Position numbers and translations under genes: made by a program. A DNA stretch of 64,000 nt from Euzebya tangerina (GTDB lineage Bacteria; Actinomycetota; Nitriliruptoria; Euzebyales; Euzebyaceae): contig NZ_PPDK01000001.1 of NCBI RefSeq assembly GCF_003074135.1, forward strand, positions 1,922,001 through 1,986,000, in the 5' to 3' direction. Below the pieces are notes generated by a model, which did no database searches, was not told the DNA's origin, and was given only the letters and a program-made list of their open reading frames with translations. Shown here piece after piece: positions 7,689 to 15,558 of the stretch; positions within the stretch are counted from its first letter, which is position 1; each line of letters begins with the position of its first letter.

Positions 7689-8972
7689 ATGCGTTGGTTC
7701 ACGACCCTGATCGCGCGTCTGACCACCTACTTCCTGTACCGGCGGTTCGAGGTGGACGGTGAGGAGCACATCCCTCGTGATCGACCTGTCCTGATCGTCG
7801 CCAACCACGTCAACGGCCTGCTCGACCCCGCCGTACTGGTGGCCGCCCTCAACCGCACGCCACGATTCCTCGCCAAAGCCACCCTCAGCCGGATCGTCGG
7901 TGTCGGCTGGTTGCTGCGGGCCTGCGGGGTCATCTTCGTCCACCGACAGCAGGACGGCCGGGGGACCGGCGGAAACGTCGAGGCCTTCGCCGCCAGCCAC
8001 GATGCCCTCCGCGACGGCGACACGGTCGCCATCTTCCCGGAGGGGACCACACACGACCGGCCCAGCGTCGAGCCGGTCCGAACGGGCGCCGCCCGGATCG
8101 CCCTCGGTGCGATCGACGCCGGCGCCGACCGGCTCGTGGTGCTCCCCATCGGCATGACCTTCACCGACAAGGTCTCGCTCCGCGGCGACGCCCTCGTGGT
8201 GGTGGGGCCCCCGATCGACCCGACCACGATCGTCGATACCAGCGGAGGCGCCCAGGACACCGAAGCCGTCCGAACCCTCACCGCCGCGGTCGACCACGCG
8301 CTCCGGCAGGTCAGTCCTGACTTCCCCGACGTCGAGTCCTGGTTGGCGCTCGGGCAGGCCGCCGAGGTCACGGCCCGCAAGGCCGATCGGCCCCGCCCGC
8401 CGCTGGCCGTCCAGGCCAGGATTGCCCGGCAACTCTCCAAGGCCGCCCCCGACCGCCAAGCCGAGGTGCAGCGGCAGGTCGGCCGCTACGCCACCGTGCT
8501 GGCGCGACTGCGCATCGACGACCGAGATGTCGTGACGCCGATGAACCTGCGGCGACTGGTCCGCTCCGCGATCGGGACCGGTCTGCTGGTCGTGATCCTC
8601 GGCTCGCTGGTCGGTGCGACCATCACGGTGAACATCATCCCCCTCGGGGTCGTCATGCTGGCCAGTCTGCGCATGACGGCGCCGGTGATGAAGGGAACGG
8701 TCCGAGCACTGGTCGGCCTGGTCGCCTTCCCCACCACCTGGTTCACCGCCGCAACGTTGTCAGTCGACGGTGCCTGGTCGGTGCTCGGCCTGGCAGGCCT
8801 CTTCGCATTGGGCGCGGTGGCGGCGATCGCACTGGCAGACCGGACGGTCCGCTTCGTGGGCTCCCTGCTGCGCTGGAGGTTGGCGCACGAGCGGCAGGCG
8901 ACCCTCGTCGACGCCGTGGCCATCCGGGCGGACGTCGTCCGGGCGGTCGAGGAGGCGCTCAAGCCGGCCTAG
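7689..8972 (+). CDS. PlsC-type acyltransferase with C-terminal membrane domain
   Basis: This 427-residue protein carries the glycerolphosphate acyltransferase motifs NHVNGLLDP (39-47; catalytic His40 and Asp46, the HX5D variant seen in Gpt2/Sct1-like enzymes) and FPEGTTHD (116-123). It should acylate lysophosphatidate or a similar acceptor in phospholipid synthesis. Unlike the about 200-250-residue PlsC core, it goes on with a helical basic region (about 220-290) and a membrane domain of several helices (about 295-390). Start ATG 7689 is chosen because homology begins there; an open frame from 7347 covers the antisense kinase gene and the repeats. Confidence 0.87.
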   Translation: MRWFTTLIARLTTYFLYRRFEVDGEEHIPRDRPVLIVANHVNGLLDPAVLVAALNRTPRFLAKATLSRIVGVGWLLRACGVIFVHRQQDGRGTGGNVEAFAASHDALRDGDTVAIFPEGTTHDRPSVEPVRTGAARIALGAIDAGADRLVVLPIGMTFTDKVSLRGDALVVVGPPIDPTTIVDTSGGAQDTEAVRTLTAAVDHALRQVSPDFPDVESWLALGQAAEVTARKADRPRPPLAVQARIARQLSKAAPDRQAEVQRQVGRYATVLARLRIDDRDVVTPMNLRRLVRSAIGTGLLVVILGSLVGATITVNIIPLGVVMLASLRMTAPVMKGTVRALVGLVAFPTTWFTAATLSVDGAWSVLGLAGLFALGAVAAIALADRTVRFVGSLLRWRLAHERQATLVDAVAIRADVVRAVEEALKPA

Positions 8973-9066
8973 CCGTATCCGTCCGGGCGGCCCGTTGTCT
9001 CGTGCGATCGCGCGGTTCGTCGGCTATGGACGAGGAAGTCCACGATCGCGCACCAGCGGCCTGGCG

Positions 9067-10071
9067 TCAGACCGTGCCCGCCGGCCCGATCATCGCGTAC
9101 CCGATGAAGCCGACCATCGCCGCCGCCACGCAGTAGTAGGCAAAGCCCGTCAGGCGCTCACGCGAGACCAAGGCCACCAGGAAGCGGATCGCCAGATACC
9201 CCGAGACGAACGCCGCCACGATCCCCACCAGCAACTCAACGGCGGTCTCCGAGCCCGCCTCCCCGAGGTCGCCCAGGCTCAGCAGGGTGGCGCCCACCAG
9301 CGCCGGGATGACCAGGAGGAACGAGAACCGCGTGGCCGCCTCGCGCGTCAGCCCGGCGAACACACCCGCCGTGATCGTCGCGCCCGACCGGCTCACACCG
9401 GGCAGGACTGCCAAGCACTGCAGCGCTCCGGCGATCATGACCTGCTTGAGGGTCAGATCCGCCAGCGTCGTTCCCAGCGGGTCGGCATCGTCCACACCCA
9501 ACGGCAACACCACGTCGGACTCACCTCTGGCCCCTGACCCCGACTCCCCGGACGCACCCCCTCCGCGCCAGTCACCCTCCCAGGCCGGCGCCTCAGCCGC
9601 GGCCGTGGACCGCACCGCGCCCGCGGCGACCGTCTCCCGGGCCGCCTCGACTCGTCGGGACCGAACACCCTCCATCGCCAAGAGCAGCAGCGCGGTGACC
9701 AGCAACATGGACGAGGCCACCAACGGCGAGCCGAACGCCTCCTCCACCTGATCCTTGAACAGCAGCCCCACCAGGGCGATGGGGACGCTCGCCGGCACGA
9801 TCAGGAGCCCCACACGCCGGTAGATCTGGCCCTGCGCCGAGCGGTCCAGTCGCAGGATGCCCTTGATGATCGCCATCAGCTCACCACGGAAGAACAGCAG
9901 CACCGCGAACATCGTCCCCAGGTGGAGCACGACGTCGAAGGCCAGGCTGGAAGGCTCCCACCCGGCCAGGTAGGGGACCAGCGTCAGATGCCCAGAGCTC
10001 GAGACGGGGATGAACTCCGTCAGGCCCTGGACCACACCGAGGATCAGGGCCTCGAGCCACGCAGGAAACAT
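9067..10071 (-). CDS. uppP: Undecaprenyl-diphosphatase UppP (BacA)
   Basis: The enzyme dephosphorylates undecaprenyl pyrophosphate to recycle the lipid carrier for peptidoglycan and other surface polymers, and confers bacitracin tolerance. Family motifs are GVVQGLTEFIPVSSSGHL near the N-terminus (residues about 10-28) and PGVSRSGATI in the second half, both with catalytic Glu, His and Arg. The start is ATG 10071. At 334 residues it is longer than the usual about 270-290: a hydrophilic, Gly/Ser/Glu-rich insert of roughly 50 residues (REAARETVAAG to GESDVVLP region, about 155-215) sits between two membrane helices. An open frame extends upstream across the SAF gene but is antisense noise. Confidence 0.95.
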   Translation of the reverse strand: MFPAWLEALILGVVQGLTEFIPVSSSGHLTLVPYLAGWEPSSLAFDVVLHLGTMFAVLLFFRGELMAIIKGILRLDRSAQGQIYRRVGLLIVPASVPIALVGLLFKDQVEEAFGSPLVASSMLLVTALLLLAMEGVRSRRVEAARETVAAGAVRSTAAAEAPAWEGDWRGGGASGESGSGARGESDVVLPLGVDDADPLGTTLADLTLKQVMIAGALQCLAVLPGVSRSGATITAGVFAGLTREAATRFSFLLVIPALVGATLLSLGDLGEAGSETAVELLVGIVAAFVSGYLAIRFLVALVSRERLTGFAYYCVAAAMVGFIGYAMIGPAGTV

Positions 10072-10114
10072 GGGGCCCGATGGTACTGCCCTTGCCGGCC
10101 TGACCCCGCCGCCC

Positions 10115-10762
10115 TCACTCCCGCCCGACCAGGGTGAGCAGCACCGAGCCGCGGGCCAGTGCCGTCGTGGTCGTCGCCACCTCCTCCTCGGGGATCGAGA
10201 CCAGGGCGACCGCGGCCCGCCCATCATCCTGCACCTGCAGCACCACACGCTCGCCGGCCAGACGGCGCAGCTCGCCCTCTCGAGCCGGCGAGACCCACAC
10301 ATCCACCAGCCCGCCAGCCTCGATGCCCCAGCCGAGCTCCACCGGGATCGGCACAGCGCGCTCATCGTCGGGCAGTGAGACGGCCGGACCGATGGGATCA
10401 AGATGCTGGGTCGTCAGGATCCCACCCTGAACGAGCGGCAGGCTGAGCACCGCCGCCCGGTCCACCCGGCCCACCACCGCATCGGCGGGAACCGCCGCCG
10501 CCGGCAGGGTCACCGCCTCCAGGTGATCATGAGGCGAGCCACCCGCCGGGACGATCTGCGTCGCCCGCCACACCCGCTGGCCCGCGCCACCCCACCTGGT
10601 CTGCACCCCCGCGACCTGGGCGCCCTGGACTCCCAGCAGCACCAGGATCACGAGGATCAGGGCGAGGAACCGGATGCGCGGCGGCAGTCGCGCCCAGCGC
10701 TCGGCAAGCCGGTCGAGCCAGCGGGGCAGCACCAGTGGGGGGCCGTGCAACAGCGAGGGCAT
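10115..10762 (-). CDS. SAF-domain membrane protein (CpaB/RcpC-like)
   Basis: A 215-residue protein with one N-terminal membrane helix (FLALILVILVLLGVQGAQV, about 32-50) and an extracytoplasmic SAF domain (about 62-130), recognisable by the VPAGGSPHDHLEAVTLPAAAVPADAVVG pattern. SAF domains occur in CpaB/RcpC of Flp/Tad pili, antifreeze-like proteins and FlgA. A SAF protein near the FmdB and cyclo-ligase genes is usual in actinobacteria. A link to the pilin-like protein at 54171-55508 is possible but unproven; no other Tad genes are in the window. Confidence 0.75.
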   Translation of the reverse strand: MPSLLHGPPLVLPRWLDRLAERWARLPPRIRFLALILVILVLLGVQGAQVAGVQTRWGGAGQRVWRATQIVPAGGSPHDHLEAVTLPAAAVPADAVVGRVDRAAVLSLPLVQGGILTTQHLDPIGPAVSLPDDERAVPIPVELGWGIEAGGLVDVWVSPAREGELRRLAGERVVLQVQDDGRAAVALVSIPEEEVATTTTALARGSVLLTLVGRE

Positions 10763-10804
10763 CCACCGAAGGGTGCCGGATCACGAACCGGCCCCGATGC
10801 GGGA

Positions 10805-11848
10805 TCAGCTCGACCTGTGGACAACCTCGCCGAGGATGTCCTCGGCGGCGTCGCGGCAGTCGTCAGACGCCAACACCACCCGGTCACGACCGTCTTGCTT
10901 GGCCGTGTACAGCGCGGCATCGGCCCGGGCGATCCACTGCTCGACCAATTCGCCCGGAACGCCTTGGGCCGCACCGATCGACGCCGTGACGTCCGTCCTG
11001 CTGATCGCGGCCCGAATGCGCTCGGCGGTGTGACGTGCCGCGTCGAGGTCGGCGCGACCGAGCAGGACCAGGAACTCCTCACCACCCCACCGGCACACGG
11101 CATCTCCGGGGCGGATGGCGTGGGCCAGGATCTCTGCGATCTCCACCAGGGTCGCATCGCCGGCCGCGTGGCCCCGGGTGTCGTTGAGCGCCTTGAAGTG
11201 GTCCAGGTCGATCATGAGCACGGTCGCGCCAGGTCCGGTGTCATCGATCGCTGCGGTCACGGTCGTCAGGCGCCGCACCATCGGTCGCCGGTTCTCCAGG
11301 CCGGTCAGCGGGTCCAGGTCGGCCAGCTGTCCTGCCTCCTCGGCGCGGTCCGTGTGAGCGTCCAGCGTCAGCAGCGCGGCTGCGTGCGTGGCGATGATCG
11401 CGAAGGACTGCATCAGGGTGATGGGGGCGTCGGGCAGCAAGCGGAAGGACCCCGTGCCGAGCATCAGCGCGGCGACGGCCACCGACCAGCGGCGACGTGT
11501 TGTCCGTGGTGCGACCAGCATGGTGAGCAGCGGCATGATCGTGCCGTACCCGACCGTCTCGACGCCCGCCCGACCCGGATCGACCGTGGAGCCGATGGAC
11601 CAGCCGAGACAGGTGATCACCCCGAGCGCCAGAAAGGCCCGGCCTGCTCGAATCGGTGTGATCCGATCGGTCAGCAGACCGGCCAGCAGGGCCGCCAGGA
11701 AGACCAGGCGCGGCAGCAGCGTCAGCTTGAAGGGGCCCACCCCGTCGGAGAGGAACTCCGACGGGGAGACCGCCATGACCGCCACGATCAGCCATGCCAT
11801 CGACCGCTTGGTGAGGCGGCCAGACAGCAGGGCGGAGGAGTCAGGCAT
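10805..11848 (-). CDS. Membrane-bound diguanylate cyclase (GGDEF)
   Basis: Residues about 15-165 form five or six membrane helices. After a linker, a GGDEF domain starts at DPLTGLENRR (179-188). The active-site motif is GGEEF at 255-259, an accepted active variant, and the inhibitory I-site RPGD lies at 246-249 with the correct five-residue spacing. The protein should make cyclic di-GMP from two GTP and be product-inhibited. The N-terminal sensor has no recognised ligand domain. A second cyclase is encoded at 28937-30328. Confidence 0.93.
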   Translation of the reverse strand: MPDSSALLSGRLTKRSMAWLIVAVMAVSPSEFLSDGVGPFKLTLLPRLVFLAALLAGLLTDRITPIRAGRAFLALGVITCLGWSIGSTVDPGRAGVETVGYGTIMPLLTMLVAPRTTRRRWSVAVAALMLGTGSFRLLPDAPITLMQSFAIIATHAAALLTLDAHTDRAEEAGQLADLDPLTGLENRRPMVRRLTTVTAAIDDTGPGATVLMIDLDHFKALNDTRGHAAGDATLVEIAEILAHAIRPGDAVCRWGGEEFLVLLGRADLDAARHTAERIRAAISRTDVTASIGAAQGVPGELVEQWIARADAALYTAKQDGRDRVVLASDDCRDAAEDILGEVVHRSS

Positions 11849-11929
11849 GAGCGCCTGATCGACCGACCGTGCCCCGGACTTGAGTCGTTCTCAGCCCGTG
11901 TCACGCAGCGTGACGGCCACTGCGGACGA

Positions 11930-12709
11930 CTAGCGCTCGGCGTTGGCCACGATGGCGTCCCGGTACCACTCGGCCAGGCCGGGCTCGTGCTGGTCGTAGT
12001 ACTCCGTGAAGCGGGGGTCGGCGACGTACATCTCACCGAGGTTGACGTGCATCTCCTTGGAGCAGTCGTACATCTCCCGGTTGATGCCGAGTCGCGCCTC
12101 CTCCGCCAGGTCCATCGCCTCGGCCGAGCCGGGATCGACGCCACGCCGCTTGGCTTGGGCCATCCGCTTGGCATGGTCGATGCCCTGCTGGATGATCCGT
12201 CGCTTGTCCTCCTCGGTCCACGAGGCCTGCCGGGCCTTGGACTGGGCGTAGGCGTCGGTGTCGCCCCAGCGCTCCCTCACTTCCTCTTCGTACTGGGCGT
12301 TGTCGAACGCCTCGAACATGGCCTCGTCGGTCACGGCGGGGCCTCCTCTCTCTTCGGTCAACGCATCGTCGACGGCCTTGAGCATCAGACCCAGGTCGTC
12401 CAGACGAGCGCTCAGTGCCGCCCGCTGGTCCTCCAGCGCGGCGACGCGGTTGTACTCGGGGTCATCCAGCAGGCTCGCGATCTCCTCGAGGGAGAAGCCG
12501 AGCGCCCGCCAGAACAAGATCTGCTGCAGGCGCTGCAGGTCCTCGCGGTCGTACAGCCGGTAGCCGGCCTCGGATCGCGCAGACGGGCGCAGCAAGCCGA
12601 TCTCGTCGTAGTGGTGCAATGTCCGCACGGTCACACCCGCCAGACGAGCCAGGTCGGAGACCGTTCTCAGGCGGGGGGAACCGTGGGTGATGCCGTTCAT
12701 GTCCCACAC
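11930..12709 (-). CDS. MerR-family regulator with TipAS-like antibiotic-binding domain
   Basis: The N-terminal MerR HTH reads SDLARLAGVTVRTLHHYDEIGLL (about 18-40), followed by the second wing and dimerisation helix. Residues about 120-259 match the TipAS domain, ending in the segment MYDCSKEMHVNLGEMYV that contains the cysteine used in TipA to bind thiopeptides. TipA-type proteins detect peptide antibiotics and activate their own promoter. The GTG start at 12709 has GAGG seven bases upstream; ATG 12700 is the alternative. A perfect 15-bp inverted repeat lies at 12718-12732, probably its operator. Confidence 0.9.
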   Translation of the reverse strand: MWDMNGITHGSPRLRTVSDLARLAGVTVRTLHHYDEIGLLRPSARSEAGYRLYDREDLQRLQQILFWRALGFSLEEIASLLDDPEYNRVAALEDQRAALSARLDDLGLMLKAVDDALTEERGGPAVTDEAMFEAFDNAQYEEEVRERWGDTDAYAQSKARQASWTEEDKRRIIQQGIDHAKRMAQAKRRGVDPGSAEAMDLAEEARLGINREMYDCSKEMHVNLGEMYVADPRFTEYYDQHEPGLAEWYRDAIVANAER

Positions 12710-12717
12710 TCTGGGGC

Positions 12718-12732
12718 CTCACGTCGCGTGAG
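12718..12732. promoter_or_regulatory. Probable MerR/TipA operator, CTCACG-TCG-CGTGAG
   Basis: Six-base arms form a perfect inverted repeat with a three-base centre, 9-23 nt upstream of the GTG start of the TipA-like gene. MerR regulators bind such dyads between -35 and -10 elements and activate their own transcription. The operator role is inference from position and symmetry. Confidence 0.6.
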
Positions 12733-12757
12733 AGTCAACCGCCGCTCGAAAAAAGAT

Positions 12758-13591
12758 TCAGTGGGGTGTCGTGGACAGCGCGCTGAAGGCCGGCCGGTCG
12801 GGTGAGAGCGGCAGGGCCGGAACCAGCGCGAACAGCAGGTCCCGCAGCGTGGAGATGTTGGCGGCGAAGACCTCCAGCACCTCGGAGTGGGTCACCGCGG
12901 CGATGTCGGGGTCATCGGCCAGGCCCACGTCGTAGTCGGTGATCAGCGAGATGTTCAGCGCGGCCATCTCGAGTTCCCGGCAGAGGATGACCTCCGGGTA
13001 CTGGGTCATCCCGATGACCTGCCAGCCCTGGGCTGCGTACCAGCGCGACTCGGCGCGGGTCGAGAAGCGCGGCCCGTTCACCACCACCATGGTCCCGCCG
13101 TCGTGGACGGTGATCCCCCGCTCGCGGGCCACCGTCAGTGCGGTCGCGCGCAGCTCCTCGTCATAGGGGTCGGCGAAGGACACGTGGACCGTCTCAGGGC
13201 CGTCGTAGAACGTGTCCGGCCGATTCTTCGTGCGGTCCACCACCTGGTCGCACAGCACGAACGAGCCGGGTGCGACCTGCCGGTCAAGACTGCCCGCCGC
13301 ACACGGCAGGATCATGTCCGTGGCGCCCAGGTGCTTCATCGCCCACACGTTGGCGCGGTAGTTGATCCGGTGTGGCGGTAGGTGATGGTCTGGACCATGA
13401 CGGGGCATGAACCCCACCGTGCGATCCTCGATCCGACCGACGGTCACCGGTGCCGATGGCTGGCCGAACGGGGTGTCGATCAGGATCTCCTGGGCGTCGT
13501 CCAGGAGGGAGTAGAACCCGGACCCGCCGAAGATGCCGACCTCGATCCGCACATCGGCGTGGGCAGGGACGAGCGCCGCGAGATCGACCAT
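12758..13591 (-). CDS. mtnP: S-methyl-5'-thioadenosine phosphorylase
   Basis: The 277-residue protein belongs to the PNP/MTAP phosphorylase family. It cleaves methylthioadenosine to adenine and methylthioribose-1-phosphate for methionine salvage. Key marks are IFGGSGFYSLL at the N-terminus (phosphate loop), PRHGPDHHLPPHRINYRAN (about 63-81), the NGPRFSTRAES phosphate-binding segment, and GMTQYPEV with Met and the acidic pair that contact the purine. Length is usual. Start ATG 13591. It lies just downstream of, and in the same direction as, the FmdB-like gene, with a five-base gap, so both are probably one transcript. Confidence 0.94.
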   Translation of the reverse strand: MVDLAALVPAHADVRIEVGIFGGSGFYSLLDDAQEILIDTPFGQPSAPVTVGRIEDRTVGFMPRHGPDHHLPPHRINYRANVWAMKHLGATDMILPCAAGSLDRQVAPGSFVLCDQVVDRTKNRPDTFYDGPETVHVSFADPYDEELRATALTVARERGITVHDGGTMVVVNGPRFSTRAESRWYAAQGWQVIGMTQYPEVILCRELEMAALNISLITDYDVGLADDPDIAAVTHSEVLEVFAANISTLRDLLFALVPALPLSPDRPAFSALSTTPH

Positions 13592-13596
13592 CGAGC

Positions 13597-13995
13597 TCAG
13601 TCAGACGACGAGCTGGAGGAGGAGTTGCTGCCGGACTTGCTGGACGAGGAGCCGGACGACGAGGCCGCAGTGCTGCTGGTGGCCTTGTTGCCCGACGAGC
13701 TGCCCGACGAGCTGTCCGACGAACGCGTCGAGTCGGACCCTGAACTCCCGGACGTCGAGCCGTCAGAGCCTGACGAGCTGTCGCCGCCCTCCTTGCTGCC
13801 GTTGGACCCCCCAGGCGAGGATCGGGTGTCGGTCACGTAGTACCCCGACCCCTTGAAGACGATCCCGGCGGCGCTGAAGACCTTGCGGACGGGCTCACCG
13901 CACTCGATGCACTCGGTCAGCTTGTCGTCGCTGAAGGACTGCTTGACCTCGAAGCGATGGCCGTTCTCGCGGCACTCGTACTCATACGTTGGCAT
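13597..13995 (-). CDS. FmdB/Ruc-like zinc-ribbon protein with disordered Ser-rich tail
   Basis: The first 60 residues are an FmdB putative regulatory zinc ribbon (start MPTYEYECRENGH, later CIECG and FKGSGYYVTD). Residues about 61-132 are a low-complexity Ser/Gly/Asp tail predicted disordered. The layout and gene context match M. tuberculosis Rv0991c (Ruc), a chaperone switched on by oxidation of its zinc cysteines. Only three cysteines remain (Cys8, Cys29, Cys32); the usual Cys11 is Asn, and His13 may serve as fourth ligand. The ATG at 13995 overlaps the end of the cyclo-ligase gene by 14 bases. Confidence 0.85.
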   Translation of the reverse strand: MPTYEYECRENGHRFEVKQSFSDDKLTECIECGEPVRKVFSAAGIVFKGSGYYVTDTRSSPGGSNGSKEGGDSSSGSDGSTSGSSGSDSTRSSDSSSGSSSGNKATSSTAASSSGSSSSKSGSNSSSSSSSD

Positions 13996-14617
13996 GGCGT
14001 GAGCAACGGTACACGTCGGCCTCGGTGATGACGGCACCAACGAGTTGGTCGTGGTCATCGCGCGGAACCTGCTGGACCACCAGGACGTCCGGGCAGACGC
14101 CGAGGGTCTGGGCCTCGGGGTGCGCCGCGAGGTACCCGTCGTAGTAGCCACCGCCGTAGCCCAGCCGGCCACCACCACGATCGAAGGCCAGGCCAGGCAT
14201 CACGATGACGTCGGGAACCACCGGGGCCGCGTGCGCCCGGGGTTCCCGGATCGCCGGCAGCCTGGGGGTGGTCTGGCGTGGCTCCAGATCGCCGAGCGCG
14301 TCGACGAGGCGAAACGTCATCTGCCTGCCAGCCCCCACCCGGGGGAAGGCCACGCGGTGCCCGGTGTGCAGGAGACGGTTGGCCAGCTCATCCAGGGCGA
14401 CCTCCCGTGCCAGGGCCGCGTACACCCCGATCGTCAGGGGCGCCGCAGACGTTCCTGCGATCAGATCGACCAGTCGGTCCCGGATGCCAGCGCTGATCCG
14501 CCGGAGCTCCTCCTCGGCCAGTCCGCGTCGCACCCCGTGAGCCCACGTGCGGAGCGCTGCCTTCTGCTCCCTGACCGGTCGATCGTCAGATGGCGGGCCG
14601 GCGGGTAGGTGTGCCAT
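13982..14617 (-). CDS. 5-formyltetrahydrofolate cyclo-ligase
   Basis: This 211-residue enzyme converts 5-formyl-THF to 5,10-methenyl-THF with ATP hydrolysis. The C-terminal signature RGGGRLGYGGGYYDGYLA (phosphate-binding glycine loop) and the PGLAFDRGG lead-in are clear. Start ATG 14617 (MAHLPAGPP) is chosen; an upstream start at 14674 would run into the galU promoter. It is divergent from galU and overlaps the FmdB-like gene. The cyclo-ligase/FmdB/galU order is the same as in mycobacteria. Confidence 0.93.
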   Translation of the reverse strand: MAHLPAGPPSDDRPVREQKAALRTWAHGVRRGLAEEELRRISAGIRDRLVDLIAGTSAAPLTIGVYAALAREVALDELANRLLHTGHRVAFPRVGAGRQMTFRLVDALGDLEPRQTTPRLPAIREPRAHAAPVVPDVIVMPGLAFDRGGGRLGYGGGYYDGYLAAHPEAQTLGVCPDVLVVQQVPRDDHDQLVGAVITEADVYRCSRHANV

Positions 14618-14664
14618 GGATGTCCTAGGATGCCTGCCATCCACCGCTGCCAACAGGAGTTGAT

Positions 14665-15558
14665 GTGCGAGCACGAAAGGCGGTCATACCCGCTGCCGGT
14701 CTGGGGACGCGGTTCCTGCCCGCGACGAAGGCGCAGCCGAAGGAGATGCTGCCGCTCGTCGACAAGCCTGCGATCCAGTACGTGGTCGAGGAGGCGGTCA
14801 GAGCCGGGCTCGACGACATCCTCATGGTCACCGGCCGCGGCAAGCGGGCGCTGGAGGACCACTTCGACCACGCCATCGAATTGGAACGCCAGCTCGCGGC
14901 AACCGGCAAGGAGAGCCTGCTGGCCGCTGTCCAGGCCGTGACCAACCTCGCCCTCATGCACTACGTCCGGCAGGGGAAGCCGCTCGGTCTGGGCCACGCC
15001 ATCGGGTGCGCCCGGCATCACGTCGGCGACGAGCCGTTCGCGGTCCTGCTCGGTGACGACCTGCTGGGTGAGGACGAGAAGCTGCTGTCCCAGATGGTCG
15101 ACGTGTGCGAGGAGTCGGAGCGGACGGTCATCGCGGTCATGGAGTTCGGGGACGACGCCCTCTCCAAGTACGGCGTGGTTGCGGCCGAGCCAGACCCCGA
15201 CATGGAGGGCGTCTACCAGGTGACCGACCTGGTTGAGAAGCCCGGCAAGGCCAACGCGCCCTCGAACCTCTGCATCATCGGCCGGTACGTCCTCACGCCG
15301 GACATCTTCGATCACATCGCGAGCACCAAGCCTGGACGAGGCGGCGAGATCCAGCTGACCGATGCCATGCGTGCGCAGGCGAGGGAGAAGCCCATCCGGG
15401 CCATCAAGTTCGACGGGACGCGCTACGACGTCGGGCTGAAGAGCGACTACCTGCGGGCCACGGTCCAACTGGCGGTGCAGCGCGATGACCTCGGGCCTGG
15501 CTTCGTGGCCTTCCTGCGGGAGTTCATGGCGGGCATCGACGACGAGCTGGCGGGCTGA
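14665..15558 (+). CDS. galU: UTP--glucose-1-phosphate uridylyltransferase GalU
   Basis: A 297-residue GalU-family nucleotidyltransferase with the N-terminal signature AAGLGTRFLPATKAQPKEM (about 9-27) and the VEKP segment near 191, typical of the bacterial enzyme. It makes UDP-glucose for polysaccharides, glycolipids and trehalose. GTG 14665 is the start, with CAGGAG seven bases upstream. Its TGA overlaps the ATG of moeA (ATGA), so the two are translationally coupled. The window also encodes a non-homologous UDPGP-type enzyme at 620-2026. Confidence 0.96.
   Translation: MRARKAVIPAAGLGTRFLPATKAQPKEMLPLVDKPAIQYVVEEAVRAGLDDILMVTGRGKRALEDHFDHAIELERQLAATGKESLLAAVQAVTNLALMHYVRQGKPLGLGHAIGCARHHVGDEPFAVLLGDDLLGEDEKLLSQMVDVCEESERTVIAVMEFGDDALSKYGVVAAEPDPDMEGVYQVTDLVEKPGKANAPSNLCIIGRYVLTPDIFDHIASTKPGRGGEIQLTDAMRAQAREKPIRAIKFDGTRYDVGLKSDYLRATVQLAVQRDDLGPGFVAFLREFMAGIDDELAG

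Noticed and set aside
9003-9055. Two GCGATCGC-centred sites between convergent genes as HIP1-like or origin elements
   Set aside because: Such octamers are expected by chance in high-GC DNA and only two occur; no gene supports an origin.
10115-10762. Membership of a Tad/Flp pilus locus
   Set aside because: No TadA/B/C, CpaA or Flp genes are nearby; the SAF protein alone is common in actinobacteria next to FmdB.
10403-12805. An 800-residue open frame on the plus strand
   Set aside because: It lies antisense to SAF, GGDEF and MerR genes, has a composition typical of high-GC shadow frames and no family motifs.
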